Counted from the first letter of the stretch, positions 17,958-27,640 are shown. The stretch: 64,000 nucleotides of DNA from Salipaludibacillus sp. LMS25 (GCF_024362805.1 NZ_CP093299.1:4124001-4188000); one strand, 5' to 3'. Notes: generated by a model not told the origin, from the sequence alone. Made by a program: numbers and translations.

Positions 17958-18099
17958 AATCTAAATAACAAAATATGAATTAAAAATGGCTCCCACATAT
18001 AAGTGAGGGCCCATTCTTATTCACTGAGCTTTGTTCACTATCTCGTTATTTATATTACGGCAAAGTTGTACTATTTCATGGGGATGTTAGTCATAAAGA

Positions 18100-18145
18100 T
18101 TTACAGATAAGCGTAAATCAGTTTCTCACTGAATGGCGTATTTTA
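18100..18145 (+). repeat. Dispersed repeat family A, diverged copy
   Basis: TTTACAGATAAGCG then TAAATCAGTTTCTCACTGA and ATGGCGTATTTTA: same outline as the family A short form, with substitutions in the core. Confidence 0.55.
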
Positions 18146-18160
18146 AGAAGAAAGGATGTT

Positions 18161-19060
18161 TTGCAATTGGAATCATGGATTAAGGAGGCGTTACTTCAAG
18201 CGGGCTGTGATGCTTCTATTAAAAATATTCAACATGTTTCTGGAGGTGATATTAATGAGGCGTTTTATGTTAAGACAAATAACTACGATTATTTTGTAAA
18301 GAGCCATAAGAGAATGCCACCAGATTTTTTTACTATTGAAAAGGAGTCATTGGAATTTATTCATCTTGAAGCAAATATTCACATTCCAGAAACATATGGC
18401 GTATTCAATATTGATACAAAATGTGGTAAAAGAAGCGGTTTGGTGATGAAGTGGATAGCCTCTGAACCACGCCAAGGCAAACACCAAGAGATGCTAGCAA
18501 ACTGTATTGCTAACTTGCATCGTGTGACTCATACGGCATTTGGCTATAATAAACATACATACATCGGAACCATTCTCCAACATAACGAATGGCGTGAAAA
18601 TTGGTGTGATTTTTATGCGTCAAAACGTTTACTATCGCAAACAGAATTAGCTGTTAGAAACGGTAAAATGCCTCTCAAAAGGCGTAAAATGATGGATCAC
18701 TTACTAGCGCGTTTACACGAGTGGATTCCCACAACAAGTGTGACGCCTAGACTGCTTCATGGCGATTTATGGTCGGGTAATTGGTTAAGTGATTCAGAAA
18801 ACAAGATTTACCTTATTGATCCATCTATTTTATTTGGCCACAGGGAAATGGATATAGCGTATACTGAATTGTTTGGAGGCTTTAACGAGCTGTTCTATAG
18901 TGTGTATACCGCACAATTCCCATTGGATCAGGAATATCCTACGCGAAGGCCCCTTTACCACTTGTTTTATTTACTTGTTCACCTAAATACATTTGGTGAA
19001 AGGTATGGTTCTCAAATTGATGGCATACTTAACCATTATATAGGGGACCCAAGCTCATAA
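18161..19060 (+). CDS. Fructosamine kinase family protein
   Basis: Member of the fructosamine-3-kinase/APH fold that phosphorylates sugar adducts on protein or free amines so that they decompose (deglycation). The 299 residues contain the N-terminal VSGGDINEAFYV nucleotide-binding motif, the FVKSHKRMP lysine segment, the catalytic loop HGDLWSGNWL near residue 200 and the LIDPSILFGHREMD metal-binding motif. Start is TTG with AAAGGATG upstream; the first residues (LESWIKEAL) fit the family N-terminus. Stands alone between repeats. Substrate unknown. Confidence 0.9.
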   Translation: MQLESWIKEALLQAGCDASIKNIQHVSGGDINEAFYVKTNNYDYFVKSHKRMPPDFFTIEKESLEFIHLEANIHIPETYGVFNIDTKCGKRSGLVMKWIASEPRQGKHQEMLANCIANLHRVTHTAFGYNKHTYIGTILQHNEWRENWCDFYASKRLLSQTELAVRNGKMPLKRRKMMDHLLARLHEWIPTTSVTPRLLHGDLWSGNWLSDSENKIYLIDPSILFGHREMDIAYTELFGGFNELFYSVYTAQFPLDQEYPTRRPLYHLFYLLVHLNTFGERYGSQIDGILNHYIGDPSS

Positions 19061-19409
19061 AAGTTAAACGTTTATGCGATAGATCAATAAGGGAATTAAT
19101 AAAACGAACCTTCAATCAGTGGGTGTTTTGGTTCTTCTCCTAATTGTTAGTGAGTCAATCAGGGCATTAACGGCCGTTAGCTCCCACCTAAATAAATTTA
19201 TCTCTGCTTGCTATTTGAGGCGAAGTTTACGGACGCTTATCTGAGATAAATCTATTCTTCTTTTTAGTCAATAACGGTTAAGCTGTTTTAAAGCTTTTAG
19301 TTTTTCTATGATTCAGAATGAATTAATTAAGCATATCGTAAGTCAGTCTCATATGTTCATGTTATAATAACTGATAATTTGTGAATGCGATGTACGAGGA
19401 GGTTAAGTC
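19061..19409. other. Intergenic stretch with long family A repeat
   Basis: Most of the first half is the reverse-orientation repeat at 19099-19250. The rest is AT-rich promoter-like DNA upstream of msrA with TATAAT at about 19364. Confidence 0.6.
19099..19250 (-). repeat. Dispersed repeat family A, long form, reverse
   Basis: Reverse complement begins TTATCTCAGATAAGCGTCCG and ends in CCCACTGATTGAAGGTTCGTTTTAT with an ~80-bp insert between the ends, like the long copies at 42273 and 54477. The inner hairpin arms are more diverged here. Confidence 0.7.
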
Positions 19410-19949
19410 ATGACAAGAGGAACTTATAAAAAGGCAACTTTTGCAGGGGGATGTTTTTGGTGCATGGTTTCCCCGTTTGACGAGCAGCCAGGTATAGAGG
19501 CCGTTGTTTCAGGCTACACGGGCGGTCATACACCTAATCCTACGTATAAAGAGGTTTGTTCAGAAGCAACAGGCCATTTGGAGGCTGTAGAAATTACGTA
19601 TGATCCTCATGTTTTTTCTTATGAAAAATTGTTAGATCTTTTTTGGAAACAAATAGACCCTACAGACCCTGGTGGCCAATTTAATGACAGAGGCAACTCT
19701 TATACAACAGCTATTTTTTATCATGATGATTATCAGAAGGAATTAGCAGAAAAATCAAAATTGAATTTGCAGAACAGTAGTAAATTTAAATCACCAATCG
19801 CCACCGTTATAAGGCCTGCTGAACCATTTTATCCTGCTGAAGAATATCATCAGCATTATTACAAGAAAAACGCATTTCATTATAAATTATATAAAAAGGG
19901 GAGTGGAAGAGAGGCTTTTATTAAAACGTATTGGGGGGATACTACATGA
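19410..19949 (+). CDS. msrA: Peptide-methionine (S)-S-oxide reductase
   Basis: Repairs oxidised methionine (S-sulfoxide) in free and protein-bound form using thioredoxin. The 179-residue protein has the catalytic motif GGCFWCM with nucleophile Cys15, the [15 protein letters not shown] segment and QYNDRG-like [11 protein letters not shown], all diagnostic of MsrA. ATG start with GAGGAGGTTAAGTC upstream. Its TGA overlaps the msrB ATG by 4 nt (ATGA), so translation is coupled. Confidence 0.97.
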   Translation: MTRGTYKKATFAGGCFWCMVSPFDEQPGIEAVVSGYTGGHTPNPTYKEVCSEATGHLEAVEITYDPHVFSYEKLLDLFWKQIDPTDPGGQFNDRGNSYTTAIFYHDDYQKELAEKSKLNLQNSSKFKSPIATVIRPAEPFYPAEEYHQHYYKKNAFHYKLYKKGSGREAFIKTYWGDTT

Positions 19950-20374
19950 AAAAGAATGACTTAAAGAACAAACTAACACCACTTCAATATAAAGTCACAC
20001 AAGAAGATGGCACTGAACCTCCTTTTGAAAATAGTTACTGGGATTTTTTTGAGGAAGGACTCTATGTAGATATCGTGTCAGGTGAGCCACTTTTTACGTC
20101 GGAAGAAAAGTTTGAGTCAAGTTGTGGTTGGCCAAGTTTTACAAAACCGATTGATGAAGCTCACGTCAAAGAGAAAACGGACAAAAGTCATCGTATGATT
20201 CGTACAGAAGTTAGAAGCTCTCGCAGTGATTCCCATTTAGGCCATGTGTTTAACGATGGTCCAAAACCTAATGGATTAAGGTATTGTATTAATTCTGCAG
20301 CTTTAAAATTTATACCCAAGGATAAATTGAAAGAAGAAGGTTATGAAGACTATCTAAGTCTGTTTGAGAATTAA
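19946..20374 (+). CDS. msrB: Peptide-methionine (R)-S-oxide reductase
   Basis: Reduces the R-epimer of methionine sulfoxide and so complements MsrA. The 142-residue protein has the SSCGWPSF and SHLGHVF motifs and the catalytic RYCINSAAL segment (Cys114). The two CxxC zinc motifs of some MsrB proteins are absent, so this is the zinc-free form. The start at 19946 follows a GGGGGG site and overlaps the msrA stop. The operon ends at a strong terminator. Confidence 0.97.
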   Translation: MKKNDLKNKLTPLQYKVTQEDGTEPPFENSYWDFFEEGLYVDIVSGEPLFTSEEKFESSCGWPSFTKPIDEAHVKEKTDKSHRMIRTEVRSSRSDSHLGHVFNDGPKPNGLRYCINSAALKFIPKDKLKEEGYEDYLSLFEN

Positions 20375-20418
20375 ATCCTTTTATTATAAACGTTGTTCAC
20401 TTGCCAACATATAAGATG

Positions 20419-20468
20419 AAAATCACCTTTTCAAATGTCATTCCAATTAGTTTGAAAAGGTGATTTTT
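20419..20468. terminator. Terminator between msrB and the convergent ATPase gene
   Basis: 17-bp stem AAAATCACCTTTTCAAA / TTTGAAAAGGTGATTTT with T residues on the plus side and TTTT on the minus side; probably serves both directions. Confidence 0.85.
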
Positions 20469-20507
20469 GTTTAAGTATAATAAGAAAACCTAGGACTAAC
20501 GTTATTG

Positions 20508-22196
20508 TCAATGCCTAATGCGATTAATAGCGGCCGCAAGCTCAAGCTTCCTAGGTAAAGCAAAATCTCCAGGATGTTGTCCAGCGAAAGGTGAGAGGCT
20601 ATCAATCCCTTGTTGTTCAAGTTTTTCATATACATCATTTATTGCCTCTTTTAAGCCTAAAGGCTCTTTTGAATGTTTAATAATTCGTTTGATCATTAAT
20701 GCTAGAGCTTGTGTTTGACTTTGATGGACGAGTTGCTCTAAATAGGTAAGATCCACAATCGTTTTTCCAATTTTAATGTTGTGAAGTCCTTTACTCTCCA
20801 CCTTTTCTTTCTTATCAAACAATTGAAAAAGTCTTCGCTTATCAATCACTCTTTTCTGTTTTAATGTTTGGAAAGGTTTAGTAATCTCTGTGGTACGTTG
20901 AGTTAGTAGCTCCTGAGCTATTTTTTTAGCTTCACGTGTTTTATTGAATGGTTTGTATTCCTCCATCATATAAATGACATTAGCTACATCGAAATAATCT
21001 CCTGAGCCTCCTATAACAAGAATTGAAGAAATCCCCTTTTCCGTATACAAGTCTTGCACACGGTCTATGAAAGGTGTAATAGGTTCTTTGTCTTTCCTGA
21101 CAAGCTGTTGCATGCGGGCATCCCGAATCATAAAGTTTGTGGCACTTGTGTCTTCATCAATTAGTAATAACGTTGTATCCATTTCCAGAGCTTCCATAAT
21201 ATTTGCCGCTTGTGATGTACTGCCACTGGCGTTTTGAGAAGAAAAGTCTTCCGTCGTCTTTCCAAAAGGTAAATCATTAATAAACGGTGAAATATTCACG
21301 TGTTTAATCATTCTGCCATCTTCAGATCGTATTTTTATTGCAGATTCATCTGTGATGACATATTCTCTTCCGTCACCTATCTCGTGATTATAGACCCCTT
21401 TTTCTATCGCTTGTAATAAGGTGCTTTTTCCATGATAGCCACCCCCTGTTATGAGGGTAACCCCTTTTTTTATGGCCATGCCCCGAATTTGCTTTCCAGA
21501 CGGTAATTTAAGGGTGATTTCATCTTCAGCTGGGCTCTCAAAAGGAACGGCATCTTGGGTTGGCAGCGGTTTATGGCTAACACCAGTTTTTCTAGGAAGG
21601 ATAGAATTGTTAGCAATAAAGCTGACAAGTTGTCGTTTTTTTAATTCTAAACGAATGTGTTTTTGGTCATTTGCTAGGATGAGTGCTTTTTTTAAACTTT
21701 CTCGATCATAGTTTTTAACGGTATGAATGATAATCTTAGGTAATAACGATGTTAGTAACGTGTTCGCCTGATGCCCTAATATCCTTCGACCTTGCGCAGG
21801 TAAGCCACATGAGAGGCGAAATTCAATTCCCTTCGGGGTCATGAATATTGCAGTCCGATCGAGGACTTCTTGTCCTGGTACGTCAATGAAAATCAGCCCA
21901 CTTTTTCCCGTGCCGGAGATAGTGTTTTTAACATCCTGTAGTTGTTTATGACACTCTTTAGCGAAAAAATGTTTTAGAGCAATCATTTGATCTGGCTTCA
22001 CATAATCAGATGGGTTTAAATCTGTATGGGTGTGGGGAATGAAAACTCGGACACGAGATGGTGCAGCAAATGGGTCACCTTGAACATAATCAATAAAGAG
22101 TGTCGCGATATCTCCATGATAGGCACCTTGAATTGACTTCAGTGCTCGATAAGATTTTCCGTCTAGTTTTATTAACTGTTTAGATAACTGTTCCAT
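20508..22196 (-). CDS. ABC-class ATPase domain protein (COG3044 type)
   Basis: Predicted cytoplasmic P-loop ATPase of the ABC_ATPase family; biochemical role unknown. The 562 residues have an N-terminal domain with the conserved SGLIFIDVPGQE and RLSCGLPAQGR segments, the Walker A GGGYHGKST near residue 255, and Walker B LLLIDEDTSATNF followed by DARMQ. No membrane segment and no partner permease, so it is not a transporter. ATG at 22196 is preferred because AAAGGAGAATATC precedes it; another in-frame ATG 24 nt upstream has a weaker site. Single gene, convergent with msrAB. Confidence 0.88.
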   Translation of the reverse strand: MEQLSKQLIKLDGKSYRALKSIQGAYHGDIATLFIDYVQGDPFAAPSRVRVFIPHTHTDLNPSDYVKPDQMIALKHFFAKECHKQLQDVKNTISGTGKSGLIFIDVPGQEVLDRTAIFMTPKGIEFRLSCGLPAQGRRILGHQANTLLTSLLPKIIIHTVKNYDRESLKKALILANDQKHIRLELKKRQLVSFIANNSILPRKTGVSHKPLPTQDAVPFESPAEDEITLKLPSGKQIRGMAIKKGVTLITGGGYHGKSTLLQAIEKGVYNHEIGDGREYVITDESAIKIRSEDGRMIKHVNISPFINDLPFGKTTEDFSSQNASGSTSQAANIMEALEMDTTLLLIDEDTSATNFMIRDARMQQLVRKDKEPITPFIDRVQDLYTEKGISSILVIGGSGDYFDVANVIYMMEEYKPFNKTREAKKIAQELLTQRTTEITKPFQTLKQKRVIDKRRLFQLFDKKEKVESKGLHNIKIGKTIVDLTYLEQLVHQSQTQALALMIKRIIKHSKEPLGLKEAINDVYEKLEQQGIDSLSPFAGQHPGDFALPRKLELAAAINRIRH

Positions 22197-22336
22197 GATA
22201 TTCTCCTTTAAAAATGACATTGATCCCTCTTTTTAATTAACCTCCCTAATACAAAATTAAACACAAAATGCATACATATTCAAAGCAGTTACTGGGCAAC
22301 ATAACCGTGTTAAATACAACGATTGGAGTGAAAGTT

Positions 22337-23017
22337 ATGAAGACACGGTGGTTAATAAGTTTGAGTTTTCTCGTGATGCTATTAGGATTTACGTCGATTT
22401 ATCCAGCGGTTGCTGGAGCTGAAACAGCTGAAGAGGCTAAACTACGGATTGTTCACGCTTCACCTAATACGTCAGCAGTAGATGTTTATGTAAATAAAGA
22501 TAAAATCATTAGTGATATGGGTTTTAAGGATGTGAGTGACTATTTATCCGTCGAAGAAGGTAGTTATGATATTAAACTGTATTCGAGTGGAAGTAAACCT
22601 GAGGATAGTGAACCGGTGTTAGAGGAAAACGTCACTGTCATGAGCGGTGAAGGATACACGTTTGCTGCTGGAGGTAAATCTTCAGATATAAGCTTGTTTG
22701 AATTTAAAGACGAGCTGACACCATCGGAAAATGAAGCAAAAGTCAGAGTGATTCATCTGTCACCAGATGCTCCGGCTGTAGATATCTATTCATTAGAGAG
22801 CCCTATAGTGAAAGCGCTTGAATATAAGAAGGCCAGTGTTTATGAGACGCTTCCTGAAGGGAATTACTCGTTTGATATAAAACCAGAAGGACAAGATAAA
22901 GCGATCTTTAATTTGCCAAATGTTGAGCTAAAAAATGGGAAAAATTATACGATTATCGGGTTAGGCTTACTAAAGGGTGATCCGGCTTTTGACATGATTA
23001 TGACTCAAGATAATTAG
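22337..23017 (+). CDS. Secreted DUF4397 protein with two repeats
   Basis: Exported protein of 226 residues with signal peptide (hydrophobic core ~6-22, cleavage near AGA-ET at ~28). Two homologous ~95-residue units follow, each starting with RIVHASPNTSAVDVYVN or RVIHLSPDAPAVDIYSL: the DUF4397 beta-sandwich domain found on bacterial surface proteins. ATG 22337 has TTGGAGTG upstream. No wall-anchoring motif, so it may be released or loosely bound. Function unknown; a binding or adhesive role is only a guess. Confidence 0.88.
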   Translation: MKTRWLISLSFLVMLLGFTSIYPAVAGAETAEEAKLRIVHASPNTSAVDVYVNKDKIISDMGFKDVSDYLSVEEGSYDIKLYSSGSKPEDSEPVLEENVTVMSGEGYTFAAGGKSSDISLFEFKDELTPSENEAKVRVIHLSPDAPAVDIYSLESPIVKALEYKKASVYETLPEGNYSFDIKPEGQDKAIFNLPNVELKNGKNYTIIGLGLLKGDPAFDMIMTQDN

Positions 23018-23152
23018 CAAAATCCGAACAGGGGCAAGTGACTGAATTGTTGGAATTGAAAATTTTTTGTAATGAAAATGTAAGATAAAACAGCTTGTCC
23101 CTGTTAAATAAAATGTTTATGATAACACCATCATAAATATTTAGGTGATTAC

Positions 23153-24277
23153 ATGAAAGATGGTTCCCGATTTTTATTTATTATCGCAGTTATTATCTCC
23201 CTTTTATTTCAGTCTGATCTTACGAGCGCAGCCTCTTCGTCAAGCTTCCGCACTACTCTTGATAGTGAAGCATATATTGTTATTGATGCGAACAGCGGAG
23301 AAAAGCTATATGGAAAGAACGCCAAAACGTTGATGTACCCTGCCAGTATTACGAAAATCGTCACAGCTATTATGGCCATTAAAACACTAGATTTAGATGA
23401 AACTGTAACGATTAGTGAGGAAGCAGTCAATGCTGATGGCACAAGAGTTTATTTACTGGAAAATGAAGAAGTCACCGTTCGGCAACTTTTGTACGGTCTT
23501 ATGGTCAGTTCAGGAAATGATGCAGCTATCGCTCTTGCTGAGCATATGGCTGGATCAGTTGAAGCCTTTTCTAGAGACATGAACGAATTTGTTAAAACAC
23601 AGATCGGTGTCTCGTCAACACACTTTACTAATCCCCATGGGCTATTTAACGACAAACATGTTACTACCGCTAGCGATATGGCTAAAATTAGTGCATATGC
23701 TATGAAAAACAGCATATTCCGGGATTTAGTAGCTACAGAATCGTATGAGTGGATTAGCGAAGGTTGGGAGACCACTTTATATAACCACCACCCTTTATTA
23801 AGGCAGTCAGAAAATGTCATTGGGATTAAAAACGGTTATGTCAAAAAGTCTGGGTTTACCCTTGTGACAGCAGCAGAAAAGGATGGAACTGAATTGATTG
23901 TTGTGACATTAAACAGTCCTACACGTGAGCTCGGGAAGCAGGATACAGAACGGTTACTAACGTATACTTTTGATCATTATGAGACACAGTGGGTATCGTT
24001 CGATGATGCGATCCTCACGCCAGAATTTATCTATCCTGAGAAAGTGGCTGTGACGACTTTAAAGAATGAACCTATTTCATATGATGTTTCCAACAAAGGC
24101 TTTTTAAGAATATACGGCAGTGGAAACAGGCTTTTAAGCTTAAATAGTTTAGAACCAAATGACGAAATCGACGCGAAAGGAATTTATGAAAAGGAGGAGG
24201 TACCTGCTGACAGAGGGAAACTTACTACCTTTTTAAGCTTTGAATGGATTTTTGTAACAGGGTTTTTATTTCTGTAA
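23153..24277 (+). CDS. D-alanyl-D-alanine carboxypeptidase (S11, DacF-like)
   Basis: Penicillin-binding protein that trims the terminal D-Ala from wall pentapeptides outside the membrane. The 374 residues have a signal peptide (~6-26), the acylation motif S65-I-T-K68, S120-G-N122, and a third motif at 226-228 that reads KNG instead of the canonical KTG, and a C-terminal hydrophobic segment (FEWIFVTGFLFL) for anchoring. The rest of the S11 fold is intact. AGGTGATT precedes the ATG. The KNG change may alter turnover or beta-lactam binding. Assignment to a specific Bacillus Dac paralogue is not possible. Confidence 0.9.
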   Translation: MKDGSRFLFIIAVIISLLFQSDLTSAASSSSFRTTLDSEAYIVIDANSGEKLYGKNAKTLMYPASITKIVTAIMAIKTLDLDETVTISEEAVNADGTRVYLLENEEVTVRQLLYGLMVSSGNDAAIALAEHMAGSVEAFSRDMNEFVKTQIGVSSTHFTNPHGLFNDKHVTTASDMAKISAYAMKNSIFRDLVATESYEWISEGWETTLYNHHPLLRQSENVIGIKNGYVKKSGFTLVTAAEKDGTELIVVTLNSPTRELGKQDTERLLTYTFDHYETQWVSFDDAILTPEFIYPEKVAVTTLKNEPISYDVSNKGFLRIYGSGNRLLSLNSLEPNDEIDAKGIYEKEEVPADRGKLTTFLSFEWIFVTGFLFL

Positions 24278-24544
24278 AATGCTAAATTAACGGCTCGGTA
24301 ATTTATGTGAACATTGGTGATGTTTTTCCCATTGGACATAGATTGCTGAGCTTTTGTTTATTTTTTCTTAGGACTTTTAAAGTTTAAAGACATTCCTACT
24401 GATGTTAAACTAAAAGCATATAGACTGTTTAGCTATTTGCTGCTAACCATCCCTACTTTCTCAATTTAGAAAGGCACGTTTTAAGGTATTCGGTTATGCC
24501 ATTTTTATCTTGTCAGGAATGTCGTTCTTAGGAGGTTGTTCATC

Positions 24545-25726
24545 ATGAAATGGGCGAAAGTTGTATTTAAACATGTCATTTTAATAACATCGATTTTAAT
24601 AGCATGTATGTTAATTATCATCTCAATTTCAGTCTATTTATGGCAAACAACAGATGAAGGCCGTCTCCCTGCTAAAACGGCTGTCGTGCTCCATGCTATC
24701 AATAATAATCTCGTTAATTTAGATATTACTATACGTCCTCCTGCAATTGTTTCTAGTGGCAATAGTGGAGGAAGCCCTTTACTTAGAGAGGATTTAGTCA
24801 TTCCTGTTCAAGGAGGTGTACAAATTCCTGTACGTTTGTATCGGCCACAAGGAGAGGGACCGTTTCCTATTCTCATGTATTATCACGGTGGTGCGTTTAT
24901 TGAAGGGTACGGTAGCTTGGAGACTCATGACAATATCATTCGATCCTTAGCTTCCCGAACTAACAGTATTGTCATTGCACCAAGTTATCGATTAGCGCCA
25001 GACTATGTTTTTCCCACTGCCGTTGAAGACAGCTATTCAGCCATTGAATGGGCCGTAGAGCATGCAGAATCGTTTAATGGTGATCGTAATAGGTTAAGTG
25101 TTGTAGGGGATAGTGCTGGTGGGAATATTGCGACTGTAATGACTCTTATGGCACGGGACAGACATGGACCAGACATATCGGCTCAAGTGTTGTTATATCC
25201 TTTAACAACCTTTCAGGATGTCCCTTTAGAATCAAGAGAGATTTATGATAGTGGCTATTATCTGCTCTCAAGGCAAGTGATGTATTTAGCCAGGGACTTG
25301 TATACACCTGACGAATTAATGTGGTCTCATCCTTATACATCACCTTTACAAGCAGAAAATTTGAGTGACCTACCACCAACACTCATCATTACAGCCGAAT
25401 TCGATCCGTTAAGAGACGAAGGTGAAGCCTACGCAGAAAGGTTGGCTGAATTTCAAGTGCCTGTTAGAGCCACCCGTTATCGAGGTGTTATGCACGGGTT
25501 TATTTCTTTTTACGAAATTATGCAAAGTGGAAGATATGGCTTACAAGAAACGGCTAGTTTTTTACGGCAAGTTAACCAAGGGACATTAGATGTAGGAGAG
25601 GCTTATAACTTACAAGTTAGACAACCCCCCCAAGGATTTGACAGGGTGAGAGACCAAACTGAAGCTTTTGCCATAGCGGCCTATTTAATTGGTAGGTCTG
25701 GAGCAAATTTGTTTAGCACACCTTGA
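24545..25726 (+). CDS. Alpha/beta hydrolase, HSL-type esterase, membrane-anchored
   Basis: Predicted carboxylesterase/lipase of the hormone-sensitive lipase family. The 393 residues start with a signal-anchor helix (~10-33), so the catalytic domain lies outside the cell. Motifs: oxyanion HGGA at 114-117 (HGGG in most), nucleophile Ser190 in GDSAGGN, Asp287 (EFDPLRDEG) and His317 (MHGF). A ~60-residue tail after the fold is unusual. AGGAGG is 9 nt before ATG 24545; a TTG directly abutting the site is rejected. The membrane protein at 25755 follows by 28 nt in a likely operon. Confidence 0.9.
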   Translation: MKWAKVVFKHVILITSILIACMLIIISISVYLWQTTDEGRLPAKTAVVLHAINNNLVNLDITIRPPAIVSSGNSGGSPLLREDLVIPVQGGVQIPVRLYRPQGEGPFPILMYYHGGAFIEGYGSLETHDNIIRSLASRTNSIVIAPSYRLAPDYVFPTAVEDSYSAIEWAVEHAESFNGDRNRLSVVGDSAGGNIATVMTLMARDRHGPDISAQVLLYPLTTFQDVPLESREIYDSGYYLLSRQVMYLARDLYTPDELMWSHPYTSPLQAENLSDLPPTLIITAEFDPLRDEGEAYAERLAEFQVPVRATRYRGVMHGFISFYEIMQSGRYGLQETASFLRQVNQGTLDVGEAYNLQVRQPPQGFDRVRDQTEAFAIAAYLIGRSGANLFSTP

Positions 25727-25754
25727 AACCTTATGATCATAAAGGAGTTATAAT

Positions 25755-26270
25755 ATGAAGAGAAAGCTGACAGTTCTAACTAAATTGATTGCTATCAGTT
25801 TACTTATTTTTAGCCTTGTTTATTATGGGTACTATTTATATATTGGGGCTTATTGGGGGTTTACAGGGAGAATTTTAGTTTCTTTAGTGTCTGATGGTAT
25901 CTTTCTCCTGTTCATCCCTGTGGGTATTGGTCTTTTGTTGAAAAAGCCATGGGCATGGTGGTTGACACTAATGACATTCTTCGTTTTATTTATGGCTAAA
26001 TTGGCTGGGATTTTTGCAAACATTTATTTATTAGTTTCAGGGTCTATAACAGACATGTTAGGTGGTTCGTATCTCCTACTTGAAACTTTATATTTACTGT
26101 TATATGGTTTAATCATTACCTTGTTTTCATTAAAAATTATGAAAGAAAGTTTTGGAATTATGCGACCGTTTACTGAGTGGTTTTGGCGGGTAGTCGTTGC
26201 AGCGACCATCGTATATGTCCTATATTTTTTATTAACGCTTCTGCTTTTGTCAGCATTAAACCCACTTTAA
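25755..26270 (+). CDS. Hypothetical integral membrane protein, 171 residues
   Basis: Not recognised. Four to five strongly hydrophobic helices (roughly residues 8-28, 38-58, 66-90, 100-125, 140-165) with short loops and no catalytic motif. AAAGGAGTTATAAT precedes the ATG. It follows the esterase gene by 28 nt on the same strand and is probably cotranscribed. A family B hairpin repeat begins 14 nt after the stop. Confidence 0.8.
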   Translation: MKRKLTVLTKLIAISLLIFSLVYYGYYLYIGAYWGFTGRILVSLVSDGIFLLFIPVGIGLLLKKPWAWWLTLMTFFVLFMAKLAGIFANIYLLVSGSITDMLGGSYLLLETLYLLLYGLIITLFSLKIMKESFGIMRPFTEWFWRVVVAATIVYVLYFLLTLLLLSALNPL

Positions 26271-26283
26271 GCATCGTACATAT

Positions 26284-26370
26284 TTTATCCCACTCTTAAG
26301 GGTCAGTAAAACCTCCACCTGAAAACTTAAGAAGGTCGAAAAATTTAGGTGGGGGATAAACTGCCCCTAA
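26284..26370 (+). repeat. Dispersed repeat family B, long hairpin
   Basis: TTTATCCCACTCTTAAGGGT, then AACCTCCACCTGAAAACTT, AAGAAGGTCG, and AAATTTAGGTGGGGGATAAA, CTGCCCCTAA. Halves pair as in the copy at 5869-5954. Placed directly after a gene, so its hairpin may also end transcription. Confidence 0.85.
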
Positions 26371-26387
26371 AGGTCCCATAAGTTAAA

Positions 26388-26433
26388 ATCAGGATGAAGG
26401 AAAACGCCCACTCATTGAAGCTTAGCTTTATAG
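26388..26433 (+). repeat. Dispersed repeat family A right-end fragment
   Basis: ATCAGGATGAAGGAAAACGC then CCACTCATTGAAGCTTAGCT: the same sequence appears in reverse at 1261-1310. Both loci join a family B end to a family A right end, so the two form one composite unit. Confidence 0.7.
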
Positions 26434-26479
26434 ATATTAACTAAACAGGTTATTAAACATGCTATAGGAGGCCAGCACA

Positions 26480-27640
26480 TTGGAAAAAAAACTAAATAAT
26501 CATGTAAAAGAAATTCAATTATCAGGAATACGTCAATTTTTTAACCGTGTACAAGACTTCCCAGATGCTGTCCAATTAACGTTAGGTCAGCCTGATTTTC
26601 CCACTCCAGAACATGTGAAGCGGGCTGCTAAGAAAGCGATAGATACTAATAAAACAACGTATACACCTAACGCAGGCTTATTAGAACTAAGAAAGTACGC
26701 ATGTGACTATGTCTCAAAAAAGTACTCATTACAGTATGATGCTGAAACTGAAATCATTGTCACGAATGGGGCTTCTCAAGGTATTGATGTAACGATGAGA
26801 ACTATATTAGAACCAGGAGATCAGGTTCTAATTCCTGCACCTGTTTATCCAGCCTATGAACCTATCATCCGTTTATGTAGGGCAGAACCGGTTTTTATAG
26901 ACACGACTAATTCTGACTTCAAGCTTACTGTCACGCAATTAAAAGCGCATATGTCCCCACAAGTTAAGGCAATCATTTTACCTTATCCGTCTAACCCAAC
27001 TGGGGCGGTGCTATCAGAAAAAGAATTAGTCAGTCTTGCAGAGTATTTGCAAGAAAAAGACGTATTTATAGTGGCGGATGAAATTTACTCAGAGTTAATT
27101 TATAACAAGACACATCAGTCCATAGCTACAATGTCAGGTATGAGGGATAAAACCATTGTGATCAATGGCTTAAGTAAGTCGCATTCGATGACTGGATGGC
27201 GAATAGGCTTTGTTTTTGCCCCTGCAACCATTACACAACATCTCATTAAAGTCCACCAGTATAACGTAAGTTGTGCAAGTTCTATTTCACAATACGCGGC
27301 GATTGAAGCGGTTAAAAACGGCGCAAATGATAGTGAATTTATGAGAAAACAGTATAAAGAGCGCCTAAACTTTGTTATTGAGCGACTACGGTCTATAGGG
27401 ATGCCAGTCGTTATTCCAGAAGGAGCTTTTTATGTTTTCCCTTCAATAAAAGCTTCAGGATTGTCATCTTTCGATTTTGCTGTAAGATTGTTAGAAGAAG
27501 AACAATTGGCAGTCGTTCCAGGGGACGCATTTTCTCCATTAGGGGAAGGGTATATTCGCTTATCATATGCGTATGCATTGAACGAACTAGAAGAAGCTTT
27601 GTTACGACTAGAAAAATTCTGGAATAAAGTGACATATTAG
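26480..27640 (+). CDS. patA: N-acetyl-LL-diaminopimelate aminotransferase
   Basis: PLP-dependent class I aminotransferase that acts in the acetylase branch of diaminopimelate/lysine synthesis in Bacillus. The 386-residue protein matches Bacillus PatA throughout: GQPDFPTPEHVK, YTPNAGLLELR, NGASQGID, the PSNPTGAVLSE motif, the PLP lysine K233 in NGLSKSHSMTGWR, and the characteristic VHQYNVSCASSISQ. Start TTG with AGGAGGCCAGCACA upstream. Monocistronic with a terminator 6 nt after the stop. Other aminotransferases of the same fold are possible but the match to PatA is close. Confidence 0.92.
   Translation: MEKKLNNHVKEIQLSGIRQFFNRVQDFPDAVQLTLGQPDFPTPEHVKRAAKKAIDTNKTTYTPNAGLLELRKYACDYVSKKYSLQYDAETEIIVTNGASQGIDVTMRTILEPGDQVLIPAPVYPAYEPIIRLCRAEPVFIDTTNSDFKLTVTQLKAHMSPQVKAIILPYPSNPTGAVLSEKELVSLAEYLQEKDVFIVADEIYSELIYNKTHQSIATMSGMRDKTIVINGLSKSHSMTGWRIGFVFAPATITQHLIKVHQYNVSCASSISQYAAIEAVKNGANDSEFMRKQYKERLNFVIERLRSIGMPVVIPEGAFYVFPSIKASGLSSFDFAVRLLEEEQLAVVPGDAFSPLGEGYIRLSYAYALNELEEALLRLEKFWNKVTY

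Larger units (their letters stand above)
17834..18160. other. Intergenic stretch with family C and A repeats
   Basis: 17836-17957 is a family C copy, a weak imperfect hairpin lies at about 17985-18016, and 18100-18145 is a diverged family A copy. No coding signal seen. Confidence 0.6.
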
